Shown: piece after piece, positions 38,715 to 50,444 of the stretch
Layout of the letters: the number at the start of each line of letters is the position of its first letter
Position numbering within the stretch: position 1 is the stretch's first letter
Source of the DNA: Clavelina lepadiformis
Lineage: Eukaryota > Chordata > Ascidiacea > Aplousobranchia > Clavelinidae
Reading direction: 5' to 3'
NCBI RefSeq assembly: GCF_947623445.1
Contig: NC_135246.1
Coordinates: 14,181,856-14,245,855, forward strand
Length of the DNA: 64,000 bases
Position numbers and translations under genes: made by a program
Notes under the pieces: model-generated
What the model was told of the DNA's origin: nothing
Seen by the model: only the letters and a program-made list of their open reading frames with translations
The model's database searches: none

Positions 38715-41700
38715 TCAATTGCTGGCTGCTTCCATCGTCACATTGACAGGACGTGGGTTTTGTTTCAAGTGCAATAAACTGGATCGCATGCGCGACACAT
38801 CCTTGTTTCCTTTTGATACTTTTGGATTGAAATCGCACAACTTTGACACTCTTTCCCATTCTGTACCAGGTGTAGACTGGTCACGTTCCTGGACGAACTG
38901 TTTCTCAGCAGTTCTAAAAAAAGGTCACAAGTAAGTACAGCACAACATTTAGTACAGAATTAATTAACAACTAAGGTGCAACGAAACTTCCTTGACAGCA
39001 TTGCTATTTGCTTTCCATTCATACAGTATTTTCAAATTAATCAAGTCAACCTACAAAAGCCTGCATAAGTGAAACATACACATAAATTATTTTTGTCTAC
39101 AGAAAACTTTCATACTAATTGTATCTCATATTTCCCAAGAAATGGATTTTGATGTGTGTAAGCCAAAGTACATGCACTCACACAATAATATCAACCTCTG
39201 CAATTGCGCTAAATTTAGCTATGGTTTGAATCTGTTTTATAGTGGAAAATGCTGTTGTAATATATCTCTATCATATTGATAAAACGGTCAATTACATGCT
39301 ACATTTTTAAAAAGTTCTATCTACATTCCTATGCAAGCATGCAGTATGGGAATGGCTATATAAATTTGAACTTTATTATCTGATACACTTACACTACTAA
39401 TTAGTTTCATAGTCTGAGTTAATAATAAAGAACGCATGAAAAGCATCGGGTGCTGACATTTTTTACTCCATTCATTGGTAAAGCCAACTTTTCATCAGTT
39501 AATTCATATGAAGCAAACCAATATTTACCAAACTCCATTTTCACCATTTATTTGGTAAAATGTTCTACAACCACGACAGGTCAACTAAGTACTACAAATA
39601 CTTTAAGCGAAACTAACATCAATGCTATGCATACCTCTCACGAAGAAAAGCTTCATTGGCTAGTCTATATTTGAAATATTTTCAAACATAATAGATACAT
39701 ACATAAATTATGGAAAAGCAAATAAATAAACTCGAGCTCAAACACACAAAAGATCATGGGTCCTTGAACTTTTTTTTGCAAAAGCAACTAACGTTGCAAT
39801 CGCTTATTGGAAAAAGAACAGTCAAAAAATTAATGTACATAAACAATGCAAATCAAAACCAAATGATATATTTAAATTGGTCATTTTTTGTGTAAAACAT
39901 GTAGATTTTATAAATAAATAGTTTTTTCCGTTACCTATTGCTTTCCTTAGTTTTTTCCACTTGCTCTTGCCTGTTGCGATCCCAGTCTTCCAGCTCTTTT
40001 TGTGCTTGAGCAAGTAATTCTTGCTGCTTTCGCTCAGCCTCGCGGTCTAGCACAAATCAATCAAAAACATAATAATCCAAGTTCTGGCTCCTTTCACAAA
40101 ATAGTGAAGTGAATTCACCATTTAACAAAAATTTAGTTGTGACGATTTTTTAATACAGTGAGACCTCGTTAAACCTGGACAGCAACTAAAATAAAATTAT
40201 ATTTTTTGTATGATCCGACCCAGTGTCGAACCCCAGAACCACCGTATTAAACACGAATGCTCTAAGCCAGAAGTAACGAACATGCAGCCGCAAATCGGTT
40301 TGACAACCGCTCTTGCATGGCGAAGCATTCCGGCGGGACCAGCAGTCTTGAACTTTCTTTTCTATTCGTTTCTAATCTTTGCGCAATGCGATATCAAAAA
40401 CTGATAGCACGATTGAGTTGCAGCAGTATGTCTTCAATAGATTGCCGCACTCAACCGATGTACTGTACGTATTTTTTTGCGACCGCGGAAGCGTTGTTTG
40501 TTACTGTTGATGAACAATTTATTTTTTCGTTTCTAAAATACTGCACAGTATTTCATAGTATGACTAAGGCATACTGAATAGCACAGCTAAATTTTTTTAC
40601 AAAGCGCAATGCTGTACAGTACTGTACTTTTGAATCAATAAAGACCGCAACGTTATTATGCGTAGATAATCGGCTATTGTTTCGTCAACTAACTACATAC
40701 TGTATTAGGACAATCGTGAATCATTTTCGCTTAACTGTTAATAATCCGGTTTATCGGATTTTATTGCTATTGATTTAGCACGTTTGTTCCAAAACTTTTG
40801 TGTCGGAGTCGGACAGCGGGGTTTCCGGATTAAAGGGGTAAAATGCATAGGAAGAAATCGATTCCCGGCAGTTTTGTGTCGGATAGCGGTGATTCCGGTT
40901 CATCGGGGTCCGGATTAACGAGGTCTCACTGTATTTTCTAAAACATATTGCTGAGTAAAACATATTTCTGGCAATTTTTTGTCACAAGTGTTGGATAAAA
41001 ATGTTATTTTAAGCTTTTTAAACTTTCAGCTTGTTTTGTTTCAACTCTGATTGTAAATTTGTTATAAAATTGGTGCAGTGTGACGTCACAATGGCCCAAC
41101 ATTTTAACTTCATAATTGTAGCTTGTATAGTAACAATGATCATTCTTGGCATAGTCTCAGTGAGTCAGTATACCAGGGTTGCCTTATTGGCGATTTTATT
41201 GCTACTGGTATCTTACCAGGTTAATTACAGGTAGCGTGATTCTGGATAAATTAAGGAATGTTATCATCACGTAAATGTACCTAAACTGTCTGCTGATTGT
41301 TTTTGCTATGTCTGTGGTCTATACATTAGTTTAGAACAAGTGAAATACAAAATAAAGGTACAAGCAAAGTTTTCTTACACTTTTGAACTTTATTTTGGAA
41401 TGAAAATTGGTGACCAAGATAAACACTGGGCACCTTGAATTCAGAACCACACTTTCCAAGTCAACAAGAATTAAATGATTTAGTTAGAGACATGGGGCTC
41501 ACGTCAAATGCCGAACTTCCGACTTCAAGGTTGAAACAATGGATCTTGTTAGATTAATCATGTCGATGTTCTTCGTCGAGAAAAAGGCATGAAAGATTTT
41601 CAAGGTATTTTTCTGTGGCAGGCTCTCTTTGCTTCTGCAGTAATGTTAATAACCTTTTTGAAGAAATGGGAATTGCTCATGACCCAAAGGAGTGGCGCCT

Positions 41701-44162
41701 ATTTATAGACAGTTCTTCCCGAAGTTTGAAATGTGTCCTCCTTCATAATGGAAACCAGTATCCATCCATACCCGTTGGCCATTCCGTCCAAATGAGAGAA
41801 GATTACAAAAATGTAAAGTTCCTCCTTACCTATGTCAGATACAACTGGCACCTTTGTGGAGATTTCAAAATGATCGGGTTCTTGAAAGGATTGCGAGGAG
41901 GTTATACAAAACATTCTTGTTTTCTTTGTTTATGGGACTTCCGAGCTGACACTGAACGCTACTCTCGAAAAGATTGGCCAGAGAGAACGTTTTTTGTTCC
42001 TGGCACACAAGATGTGAAGCACGATCCTTTGGTGGATTCGGAAAAAATTTTAATGCCTCCTTTGCACATCAAGCTTGGCCTTGTCAAGCAATTTGTCAAG
42101 GCCATGAATAAAGATGAAGATGGTTTTCAGCAAATCTCTGCCCTGTTTCGTTTTTTATCAGAAGCTAAGAAGAAGGCTGGAATTTTTTCTGGGCCGCAGG
42201 TTCGACTTATGCTCCAGTGTAAAGAACTTGAAAATAAAATGACTACGAGAGAAGCAGGAGCATGGAAGGCATTTCGAGAAGTAGTTAATTCTTTTCTTGG
42301 TAATAAACGAAGCGATGACTATAAAGTTTTGGTGAACAATCTGATGGAGGAATACGAAAAATTGGGATGTCGTATGTCCTTGAAAATTAGGGATGGGCCG
42401 AGACGAACCCAAACCCGAATAGATTCGCCGAATATCGCCTTTATGGAAGATTCGGGCGAACACGAATACCAACAATGGCGAACCCGAATACAATATTACT
42501 TATAAATTTACTTACTTTTGTTAAAAATTATGATCTAGTTTCCCGACAAAGCTAAACTAGAGTCAGCAGTACTTACAATGAAGGTCGTTTTCCTAATGAA
42601 TTTGCTTTTTCAATCGTTTTTTAAACACTATTTTTCAAAGGAAAGCGATTTGTTTTTCGATTACATCATGTTACAAGCAAGACTTGACAACTTTTGGATG
42701 AAATTTTATTGTTTGGTTCTAATACGAATAGATTCGGGATTCGTTCGTGTCGACCTTCATGATATTTGGGTTCGCACGAACCCGAATAATCTTCCTCGCG
42801 GCACATCCCTATTGAAAATGCATTACCTGCACTCTCACCTTGATTTTTTTAGTCCAAATATGGGTGATGTAATTGTAAGCGAAGAACAAGGTGAAAGATT
42901 TTACCAGGACATTTCTGATATGGAAAGAAGATACCAAGGAAGGTGGAGTTGCAACATGATGGGGGATTATTTGTGGTCCATAATACGAGAAGATTTCTCA
43001 GTTCATAGACGCAAATCACGCAAACAAAACCACTTCTGAAGTTTTTTGGAATGTTTGCAATTTATATCCTTATATAATGCATGAGTAGGCTATATTATGC
43101 ACAATACTTTTTTGTGTTAGCGTGTTTGTGAGTCTTATACAAAATTATGCTGATTAATACTGAAAAATTTGAGTAAAATCAGAAAAAGCGATATTTCTTC
43201 AAAAGTTAGGACACTTCAGGAGAAATATTTGTATTTTTGTGATTAGTTTCGAGTAGCAAAACACCATACATAAACATTTTTATGCAACTAAAACTTCCGC
43301 AAAATTTTGTTACTATGAGAATTAATATAATATACTATAAACAAGTTACAACTAACCTTTCTCTGCCAACAATTTAGTGTTTTCTTCTCTCCAGATTCGA
43401 ATCTTCTCTGGTTCTGATCGAAGTTGTTCTAACCGAGCATCTGCTGCTGCAATTGCGGCATACGCCTGTGATGGATCCATATGTTCTTCCATTTCCCCAC
43501 CGACAAACTCATCACCGTTTGTCATAGGTGGTGGCTCAGCAGCACCCATGTCTTGCACATTGAAGAAGTCATCTAGGCAAAAAGCAATAGTCAAAGAAAT
43601 CAGAAAATTGGCAACCTGCATGTATATCAAGGCAATCTAAATTTTTCAAAGTATGATATAAATTGGGTTGCCCAAAATTTTAACATAAAATTACTGAAAT
43701 GAATTACCACCAGCTGGAGGGGGAGCATCTCCGGTAACATCAAATCCATTCACTGCTGGTTGTTCATTGCTTTCAAAAGCAAGCACATCATTTTCAAGAC
43801 CTTGCAAATATGAAAATAAATAACACCCAACAATGTCACCATTGTGAGTTTAACTCAGTTTGGAAAAACTTACAAAATGGAAAGTTATATTTCACCTACT
43901 GCAAAATAGACTATACTACTGCATGCGTTGTCAAAACAGGCTCTTTAAAACAAACTATGAACTTACACATTAAGTTTTAATCACAATGTACACTTTATAG
44001 ACACAGGTCCATTGAGAAAATATATGCTTAGGTTTTTATAACCTTACCAGCTATTTCATTCTCTTGCTGTGCTAGAAACGCAGCAGCTGGATCCTCTTCT
44101 TGTTGGGGCAGAGGAGGAGGCTGTTCAGTTGCTTCAAAATCATCTCCAAATAAATCAGCCAT
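38715..44162 (-). CDS. CLTA/CLTB-like: Clathrin light chain
   Basis: Five minus-strand exons, 44048-44162, 43708-43800, 43357-43572, 39935-40046 and 38715-38913, total 735 nt and encode 244 aa. The start MADLFGDDFEA leads to the conserved N-terminal region (DPAAAFLAQQENEIAGLEND, about residues 24-43), which binds Hip1-type partners. The heavy-chain-binding helix is rich in charged residues (RIWREENTKLLAEKDREAER, about 130-150). The C-terminal block is typical of the family (GTEWERVSKLCDFNPK, about 196-211, then DVSRMRSSLLHLKQNP). The protein trims and regulates the clathrin coat on vesicles. All junctions agree in phase. The single invertebrate gene is probably pro-orthologous to vertebrate CLTA and CLTB. 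The 3.3 kb third intron is filled by mobile elements. Confidence 0.96.
40156..40931. mobile_element. Tigger/pogo-like MITE (776 bp) in a clathrin light chain intron
   Basis: The ends CAGTGAGACCTCGTTAAACC and, reversed, CAGTGAGACCTCGTTAATCC match at 19 of 20. They are flanked by TA on both sides (40154-40155 and 40932-40933). The CAGTG..ACCTCG.TAA pattern is that of Tigger/pogo ends. A tRNA-like piece may lie inside on the minus strand near 40215-40280 (TGGCTTAGAGC, then GGTTCGACAC), possibly a captured SINE. No transposase remains. Confidence 0.82.
41456..43039 (+). pseudogene. Transposon-derived protein remnant, stopped and split by a MITE
   Basis: One frame reads PSQQELNDLVRDMGLTSNAE from 41456, meets a TAA at 41555-41557, continues through RYFSVAGSLCFCSNVNNLFE and stays open to 42387. 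The recognisable body includes EWRLFIDSSSRSLKCVLLHN, a CxxC patch (HSCFLCLWDFRADT) and LPPLHIKLGLVKQFVKAM. These match a high-copy protein family seen in arthropod, cnidarian and other genomes and usually attributed to a mobile element; I cannot name its superfamily. The C-terminal part (KMHYLHSHLDFF, EEQGERFYQDI, RYQGRW) resumes after a 424-bp insertion and ends at 43039. It lies antisense in the clathrin light chain intron. A stop and a disruption mean it is no longer functional. Confidence 0.85.
42388..42811. mobile_element. hAT-type MITE (424 bp) inside the transposon remnant
   Basis: The ends TAGGGATGGGCCG and, reversed, TAGGGATGTGCCG are the inverted repeats. The host coding sequence TTGAAAAT is duplicated exactly on each side (42380-42387 and 42812-42819). 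The interior repeats the phrase CGAACCCGAATA several times in both orientations. It interrupts a conserved SLK-MHYL stretch, so the pre-insertion reading can be inferred directly from the duplication. Confidence 0.95.
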
Positions 44163-45043
44163 TATGAATTAATTCACTTGTCTAAGCAGTGACATAAAAT
44201 ATGTAACTTACATAGAAAACAGAATTGAGATTGGTAGAATAACACAGAGCTAACACTTAAAAGCAATGTTCTATCATATTCATACTGAAAGTGTTCGCTG
44301 TCTTGAATATCATATTGTAGATTGGTTTGACTATGGTGTAGGTTAGTTGAACTTTTGAAAAAATAAAATTGTGACATATTGCTCACTTAACAATTATCAT
44401 CCATTTATTTTGGTCATAACCTTATTTGATAGAACATGAACATAAGTTTTGCCTTTAATTTAATAACTGAAGCAAATGGAGGGCAACTGCAAGAAAAAAG
44501 TGACCAACTATGAAATGCATCACAACGATCTTTGCAATAATTTAATTAAAGATTATAGACAAATAGAGGAAATTATGAAACAAGCACAAGATTCCTAGAG
44601 TTTATTATCATTTACACCTCAAACCAACATATAATAAAGCATTTTTTTGACTCAGGCCAATTTAAAAGTCACAAAGAATAAAGTTTTAGTGCATGCATGC
44701 CATCATTAAAAATTGTGTTTCTAACAACATCAATTTCTCATCAAAAGTTGTCATACTTTTAATCCCGTAAAATACTAAGTTTATCATAAATTCAGCTTCT
44801 GGATTTTACAAAACACAAAGATGAAACAAAGACTACACTACATTCTGCTGGTTATATGATCTATTTTTAAGTTACAGCAAACTTAAACCAACTTGTGATT
44901 TAAATTATTAAACTTTTTTCTGGTTATGGCTTATTATTTTTTACAAAGTGACTATTTCATTTGACAAAATTTGCTAAATCATAATACTGTGACCGGCAGA
45001 TTTTCGCTGATAGGTCTCTCAATTTAGATGGTGAAAAGAAAGC

Positions 45044-45125
45044 AAAGCGGTGGCGTAATGGTTCACGATGGAACGTATGCTGGAGGTCTTGGGTTCGAAT
45101 CTTGTTATTGCTTGCCTTTTTCTTT
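45044..45125 (+). repeat. tRNA-derived SINE head
   Basis: An A-box-like TGGCGTAATGG (45051-45061) and a B-box-like GGTTCGAATCT (45092-45102) are spaced as in a tRNA gene and followed by a T-rich run that could end pol III transcription. The acceptor and T stems pair poorly, so it is not an intact tRNA gene. Confidence 0.5.
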
Positions 45126-45157
45126 TTTGCTAAAAATTATTCTTGTTCTAATTTAGT

Positions 45158-45350
45158 CATGAGAGGTGAGAGTTTGGTTCGGAGGGGTTTAATTTCAAAT
45201 TACTTTAAACTTTGGAAAAAATGTGACTTTCAGTTGAAAAAAAACCTAAGTTCTTTCAATTTGCAGCCTAGCAACCATTCAATCATGAGAAGTGAGGTTT
45301 TGAGTCGGAGGGGATTAGTTTTACGTTAACTTACATTTTGGAAAATTAGT
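45158..45350 (+). repeat. Diverged tandem pair, ~126-bp spacing
   Basis: Two related blocks start CATGAGAGGTGAG (45158) and CATGAGAAGTGAG (45284). Both continue with TTCGGAGGGG or GTCGGAGGGG, then a T/A-rich stretch ending in TTTGGAAAA. They follow the SINE head and may be its tail unit in two copies. Confidence 0.6.
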
Positions 45351-45430
45351 ACGTGGTTTTAAGTTGAAAATTAGCATATATTTCAAGTCACTGACTACTG
45401 GACTAGCGTAATTGCCGTTTTTCATATTTG

Positions 45431-45505
45431 TATTTTCCTACTTCGGTAAACGGTGAAATCAGTGAAACCTTTAACGGCTGCCGTTTACCGAAGTAAGAAA
45501 ATACC
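45431..45505. repeat. Inverted repeat able to form a stem-loop
   Basis: TTTTCCTACTTCGGTAAACGG (about 45433-45453) pairs with CCGTTTACCGAAGTAAGAAAA (about 45481-45501), with one mismatch and a loop of about 27 bases. It may be a decayed small fold-back element. Confidence 0.7.
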
Positions 45506-45521
45506 AATTAACCTGCTAACC

Positions 45522-45757
45522 CAGTGATTTTTAATCTGGGATGCGCACCACCTTTGGTTCATAAGGGGGTGCGAGAAATGACAAACTCTCTATGAGCTAT
45601 GACTAAACATGCTTTCGCAACCAATATTTGGCTTCCAAAATGCAGCTACATCCTTCCCATTGATGAAAGTTATATGCAAATAAATTTTTGTTTTGTTTAA
45701 TGTTTTTTGAATTTGTAATAAGGTGGGGCGCATCTCAAAAAGTTTTAATAACCTCTG
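45522..45757. mobile_element. Decayed hAT-like MITE
   Basis: The left end CAGTGATTTTTAATCTGGG and a right end containing GTTTTAATAACCTCTG are imperfect inverted repeats. GATGCGCACC near the left matches GGGGCGCATC near the right. Flanking octamers agree only partly, so the ends are approximate. Confidence 0.45.
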
Positions 45758-46894
45758 GGCTAGCTGTTTACCGCAGCAGATTTTTCAAAATTCAGTAACT
45801 GGCCAGACTGCAGAGCTTGGCATAGGTGCAATCAATGCTCATGGTTTTCATGAGCTTCAGCGCCGGACTCAAGGTGCGTAATTTTGCACTTTATTACTTG
45901 GACAGAAATTCTGTGCACTCTCAAATTTACAATTGATTTAAAGTTAATATGAGTCAAACTGTGTACCTAAGTGCGCACTTCCATTGCGTCTTAAGCATTT
46001 TTGTGCACCGCACTTTTTGGTTGTTTGGCGCAAGATCTTATTCAAAATGTGCTCAGCAGACCGGGTAACCGGCAACCAGTGAAATAGATGCTGGCAACTT
46101 TTTATATATCATATAGCCTAGGCTACATACTTTTACTCAATTTCAGATTCTGTGTTAGTGTGGTCACAAAAAAGATTTAATTTTCGGGCCTCTATACTGC
46201 TTTCGTCACAAATTTGGTCAAAAGATGCTTTTAGTGTTAATTATAGCATAAGTTTCCAGTTTATGCCATTACTATGCCTATACTAACACACTTGTACAAT
46301 TTAAGCTTGGTCTGCACGTCTGTTAGTAACCTTACCCATAATACAGTAACTGGATATACAAGTTATAATAATCAGTGAAAAAATAAACCAGCAAATGCGT
46401 TTGAACGAACGCACGATGTGCCTATAATCAATTTAAAATATGGAGTTTAGAAAATTTAACCAAGCATACCGTTACTACTGGTTTTAATTCAATACACACT
46501 CTCTGCTGGCTCCTGCAACAGTCAGATATTCGTGCCTGTACCAAATCACAGCTTAATAAGTAACTATAAAATTTGACGTGAAATTCCAAATCGTGTAAGG
46601 TGCATACTGGTACAAATAAGTTAGATAAGGGAGTTCACCTATATTATTTTTCAAAACGTCGGGAGACATTAACTGAATTTTTTTTTATAGATTTAAATAA
46701 AAACATTTATATGAAAATTGATTACTTGAATTATTCAAGTAAAATTACTCCAAAAATAAAAATATTCCGAAAACTAGGTCTTTGTGCATGTTTTTTTTCA
46801 TTTGCTTCTTGTAATATTGACCGCATATTCTGCTGTTTCACCAACCATGAGTCAGCAGAATGTGCCACGTTCCCGGATGTCTCACCATAACAGT

Positions 46895-46916
46895 CCTTTT
46901 CGTGTGGATCTGCAAG
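46895..46916 (+). promoter_or_regulatory. Probable 5'TOP non-coding first exon of RPL26
   Basis: A pyrimidine start CCTTTTC is followed by a very short leader ending CTGCAAG|GTAGAG, a usable donor. The RPL26 ATG at 47197 abuts an acceptor (TTTTATTAG), giving a 280-base intron. Short pyrimidine-first leaders are characteristic of ribosomal-protein mRNAs. Trans-splicing to the same acceptor is an alternative. Confidence 0.5.
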
Positions 46917-47196
46917 GTAGAGGAGTAACAAGTTATTATCCAAGAAAATCTGAACTTTTTAAGCGCTTTGTTAATATTTAGAAGGCTAGTACAAACGTAT
47001 TGTTGCAAATTATTGTTTAGTGAAGTTCTGGTAATAAATATTGAATAAGTGGTCCACAAAACTGTTCAGTTATACCTTTATTTTTAAATTTCTTTTGGTT
47101 GTACTAAATCTTATTGCAACTTATTGGACCAATATTTGTAGAACTTAATATGCTTATTGAAAGAGAAATGCATTTAAAAGAGGATTGTTTTATTAG

Positions 47197-49276
47197 ATGA
47201 AGTTCAATAAACTGAAGACTTCGTCTAGAAGAAAGAACAGGAAGGCCTATTTTAATGCACCTTCTCATGTTCGTCGGAAGTTTATGAGTGCTCCTTTGTC
47301 AAAGGACCTGAAGCAAAAGTATGGTGTGCGAAGTATGCCCATACGTAAGGATGATGAGGTTCAGGTATGTTGTTTATTGCCATACTGTTTAAAGCTTGCA
47401 TTGATGCCATACAGTCATATGTGCTTGTCAAATTGTAATGTACAGTTGGTTAATCTGATGGAAAATGACAGTAGCTTGCTTCAATATAAACTTCTGAACT
47501 TAATATTCTGGTCTAATAGTTGTTAGATATTCACTAAAAACCCGCAGGGGGGAGTTTCTTGTGCCTCCTTTACCAATTCTTAGCTAGGGCTTACCAGTTT
47601 TGTGAAACTTAATTTCTTACAATTGTTCAATCCAGACAGTTTTGGCAACTCTCTTGTTAAATGGTATGTCATGCTGTGTTAAGAGCATGCGAAAGCTCTG
47701 ACAGCAGTTATCCTATTACTTGATTTAAACACCAGTCAACAAGCTAAACATGTTTTGTTTTGTATAAACCGGCGAGGTCCAAAATAATTTAGTCTGCTAT
47801 TATACAAATCTCATTTCTTACTTCGTATAGCAAGGTACAAACACATGGAAAATTGCCCGATTATAATAGTTGTGAACTGTGCAGTGGTCTAAAGCATAGA
47901 CTTTTATGCCGGTTGCATGTGAGATTCCCCCTTCTGCAAACAAGTCTTGAAAGTTTATACATTTACTCGCAAGCATTAAAGGTTATATACCCCTGGTCTG
48001 CTGTAGCATGCTGGATATTCCACAACGTCATCATTAGTAATTGTCCAACCAGCATGAAAACCTAACGATGTTTCATATCTCAGCTCAAATGCTCTAATAG
48101 ATAAAAAGTATGGTTAAACACAGCACTCATCTTCACGTTATGTTGCTTTTTCATAATTTGTTTTTCCTCAGATTACCTAGTCTGAAATTGCTGTAGTGTC
48201 AGACTCAGACGTACATAGGTTATGACCTGTCATGCTGTTACCTTTTCGTATTGAATATGCATAATGTATACGACTACTGTTTAATTATAGTTGTCGTGGA
48301 ATCAGATAAGAGACAAATAAAACAACTTTGTAACTCATTTAACTGGGTCTGTTGTATTGAGAATAAGGATCTTTGTTTTGTGAACGAAACAATAAATCAC
48401 ACCTTAAAAGTTATACCTGACAATACTCCAGAAACTGTAGTGGATTAATTGTGTCAAATTCTGTTTATAGATAGTGCGCGGTCACTTCAAAGGACAACAA
48501 GTTGGCAAAGTGATCCAAGTTTATCGTAAGAAATATGTGGTTCACGTTGAACGAATTCAACGTGAAAAGGCCAACGGAGCTACTGTTCATGTTGGAATTC
48601 ATCCCAGCAAAGTAAGTGGTGCTTTTAAATGCTGTATTAACAAAACCTTGTTTTATTGCAGGAATAGAATCAAATAGTAGTTTTCCATGTTACTGTTGAG
48701 TGTTATCCATCGTGGTAAGTTAAGGCATAATGAAGGTAGTTTTCTTTAGATGGTCACTGTTTCTACACTTTTCGATACGGGCATCTGTGGTGACAATACC
48801 CAACACTCATTTCTATTCCTAGTATTTTGACAATTGTTAGAAAAACATTGTGAAATGTACAATTCTAATCTGGTCAAAGTTTTTTTACTTTATGGAAAAC
48901 TGCAGCATCTGCAATAAGAACGCAGCTATGCTTGAGTACTCAGTTTGTGAAACATTCCCATACTCTCATGTGCAAGACTTTTTCGATCATAATGGATTTT
49001 ATGGATTAATTCACAAAAAACTGAACGACTACAATTACATTTTACGAAAATAGCGTAAAGTGAAGCATGAACGTTTTTTGAAGTTACTTTATCAGGTCAC
49101 TACCTAAATACGACATCCCTTAGGTTATTTCTTTTTGTTATGTTTTTCAGGTTGTCATTTCTAAATTGAAGCTGGATAAAGACCGAAAACGCATTTTGGA
49201 ACACAAGTCTCGGTCGAAACGTGTTGATCTTGACAAGGGAAAACACACTGAAGAAAGTATCGCTATGGAATCATAA
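47197..49276 (+). CDS. RPL26: Large-subunit ribosomal protein L26 (uL24)
   Basis: Three coding exons, 47197-47364, 48471-48611 and 49151-49276, all in phase 0, encode 144 aa. The protein starts MKFNKL and contains [20 protein letters not shown], then the KOW-motif region [20 protein letters not shown] (about 46-65) and [19 protein letters not shown]. Length and motifs match eukaryotic L26. It binds rRNA near the polypeptide exit tunnel of the 60S subunit. The ATG directly follows an acceptor AG, so the 5' leader is on a separate exon or trans-spliced. I looked for C/D snoRNAs in the two large introns (1.1 kb and 0.54 kb) and saw none clearly. Confidence 0.97.
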
Positions 49277-49278
49277 AA

Positions 49279-49284
49279 AATAAA
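49279..49284 (+). terminator. RPL26: Poly(A) signal of RPL26
   Basis: AATAAA lies only 2 bases after the stop codon, giving a very short 3'UTR, as is common for ribosomal-protein mRNAs. Confidence 0.7.
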
Positions 49285-50444
49285 ACAAGTATTCCGCATT
49301 CGTTTCGTAATCTGCTTTTTTCGGTCGAAGCATATGACATCTCAGTCGGTTGCGAAGAAGCATGTTGAGCTGTTAATTGTGTGAAGGATGTAAAACTGGC
49401 AGAAACTTTTCCCCCGTGGATTTGCCTTTGAAACACTTTCGGCGTCGCTGTCCTGCTTAACTATTACGCTGTACATCTCGGTAACACCGAAGAATTGGGC
49501 TAGGCTGCGTTTATATAGCATTCATATCGTGGAAGGTTACTGTCGGATACGAATTGTTTTACATTGCGAACGATTAGTAGCTTGTAGCAATAGGCAGTGT
49601 GTCTCGCGTGTTTGAGAAGTGGCAAACTTTCTTGGACTGTGTAAACTGTCTTCAATTCTGTAGTATTGAGGTTGAAAGTTGTCTTCGCGAACCCGAGAGG
49701 AATATACAGTACTAAAACTAACCGTTAAGCAGTAATTCCAATTTGCATAGTAAACTCATTCTCACATGCAGTTCTCCAAGAGTCAGTGGCAATAACTCTA
49801 TTGCCAGATTATGTCACCTGCTGCTGACAGAGCAGAATTAAAATAGCGTTCTACATTCAATTAATCAGCGTTTGACACAGTTGCTTGCCTGGACACAAAC
49901 AATGGTGGAACCTTTCTCAAAGTATGTAGGAAAGCCGATAGTTGGTCTAAAATCCTCCGCTCACCCAGCGTAAAATTGCTCAAATAACAACCAGAAAGGA
50001 AATGTTTTCTCATGTTTGTAAGTTCTGCAACTCCCGAACAAAGCACGTAAACTACCATGATGCTGGCGAAACGACGGTTTAAATATTGAAAAGGTAGTCT
50101 CACATCTTAACTTACGAAGTTCGTATTTTATACATACAGTATGACAAATCCTGTCTGATTTTTATTTTCATATAAGTTAGATTATAAGAAATAGATCAAT
50201 GCTTATTGGAATTTTTCCTTCTACCAGCGTTGAAAAACACAGTAATGAGCTAAGGAAATAGCTGATGTGATGAAGGTTTCTGTCATAAACATGCGTATTA
50301 CGTGAAAAATTTCCAGAAAATTTTTAGTTGATTTGAAATTAGTGTTTCGTGTTGGACGTTTCCGTTCTCTCGTTTTGTTTTATCTGAGTGGGTAAACAAA
50401 CAACAAAACTAAAAGATAAACTATGTATTAAAACACATTAGCAA
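49285..50444. other. Convergent intergenic region, no gene seen
   Basis: A minus-strand ORF at 49861-50103 has no family resemblance. Nothing else can be supported. Confidence 0.4.

Larger units (their letters stand above)
44163..46894. other. Divergent intergenic region between clathrin light chain and RPL26
   Basis: It contains the clathrin light chain upstream region, a tRNA-like SINE, a short tandem duplication, a stem-loop and a decayed hAT-like MITE, described separately. No gene is evident. Confidence 0.5.

Noticed and set aside
38698-38934. Plus-strand ORF over the last clathrin light chain exon
   Set aside because: Antisense shadow of the conserved C-terminal block of clathrin light chain.
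41699-42493. Minus-strand ORFs opposite the transposon remnant
   Set aside because: They are antisense shadows of a plus-strand frame with clear family motifs.
47365-49150. Intronic snoRNA in RPL26
   Set aside because: I saw no convincing pair of C and D boxes or H/ACA hairpins by eye; a covariance search would be needed.
49861-50103. 80-codon minus-strand ORF
   Set aside because: Starts with ATG but has no family resemblance, no splice context and no poly(A) evidence.
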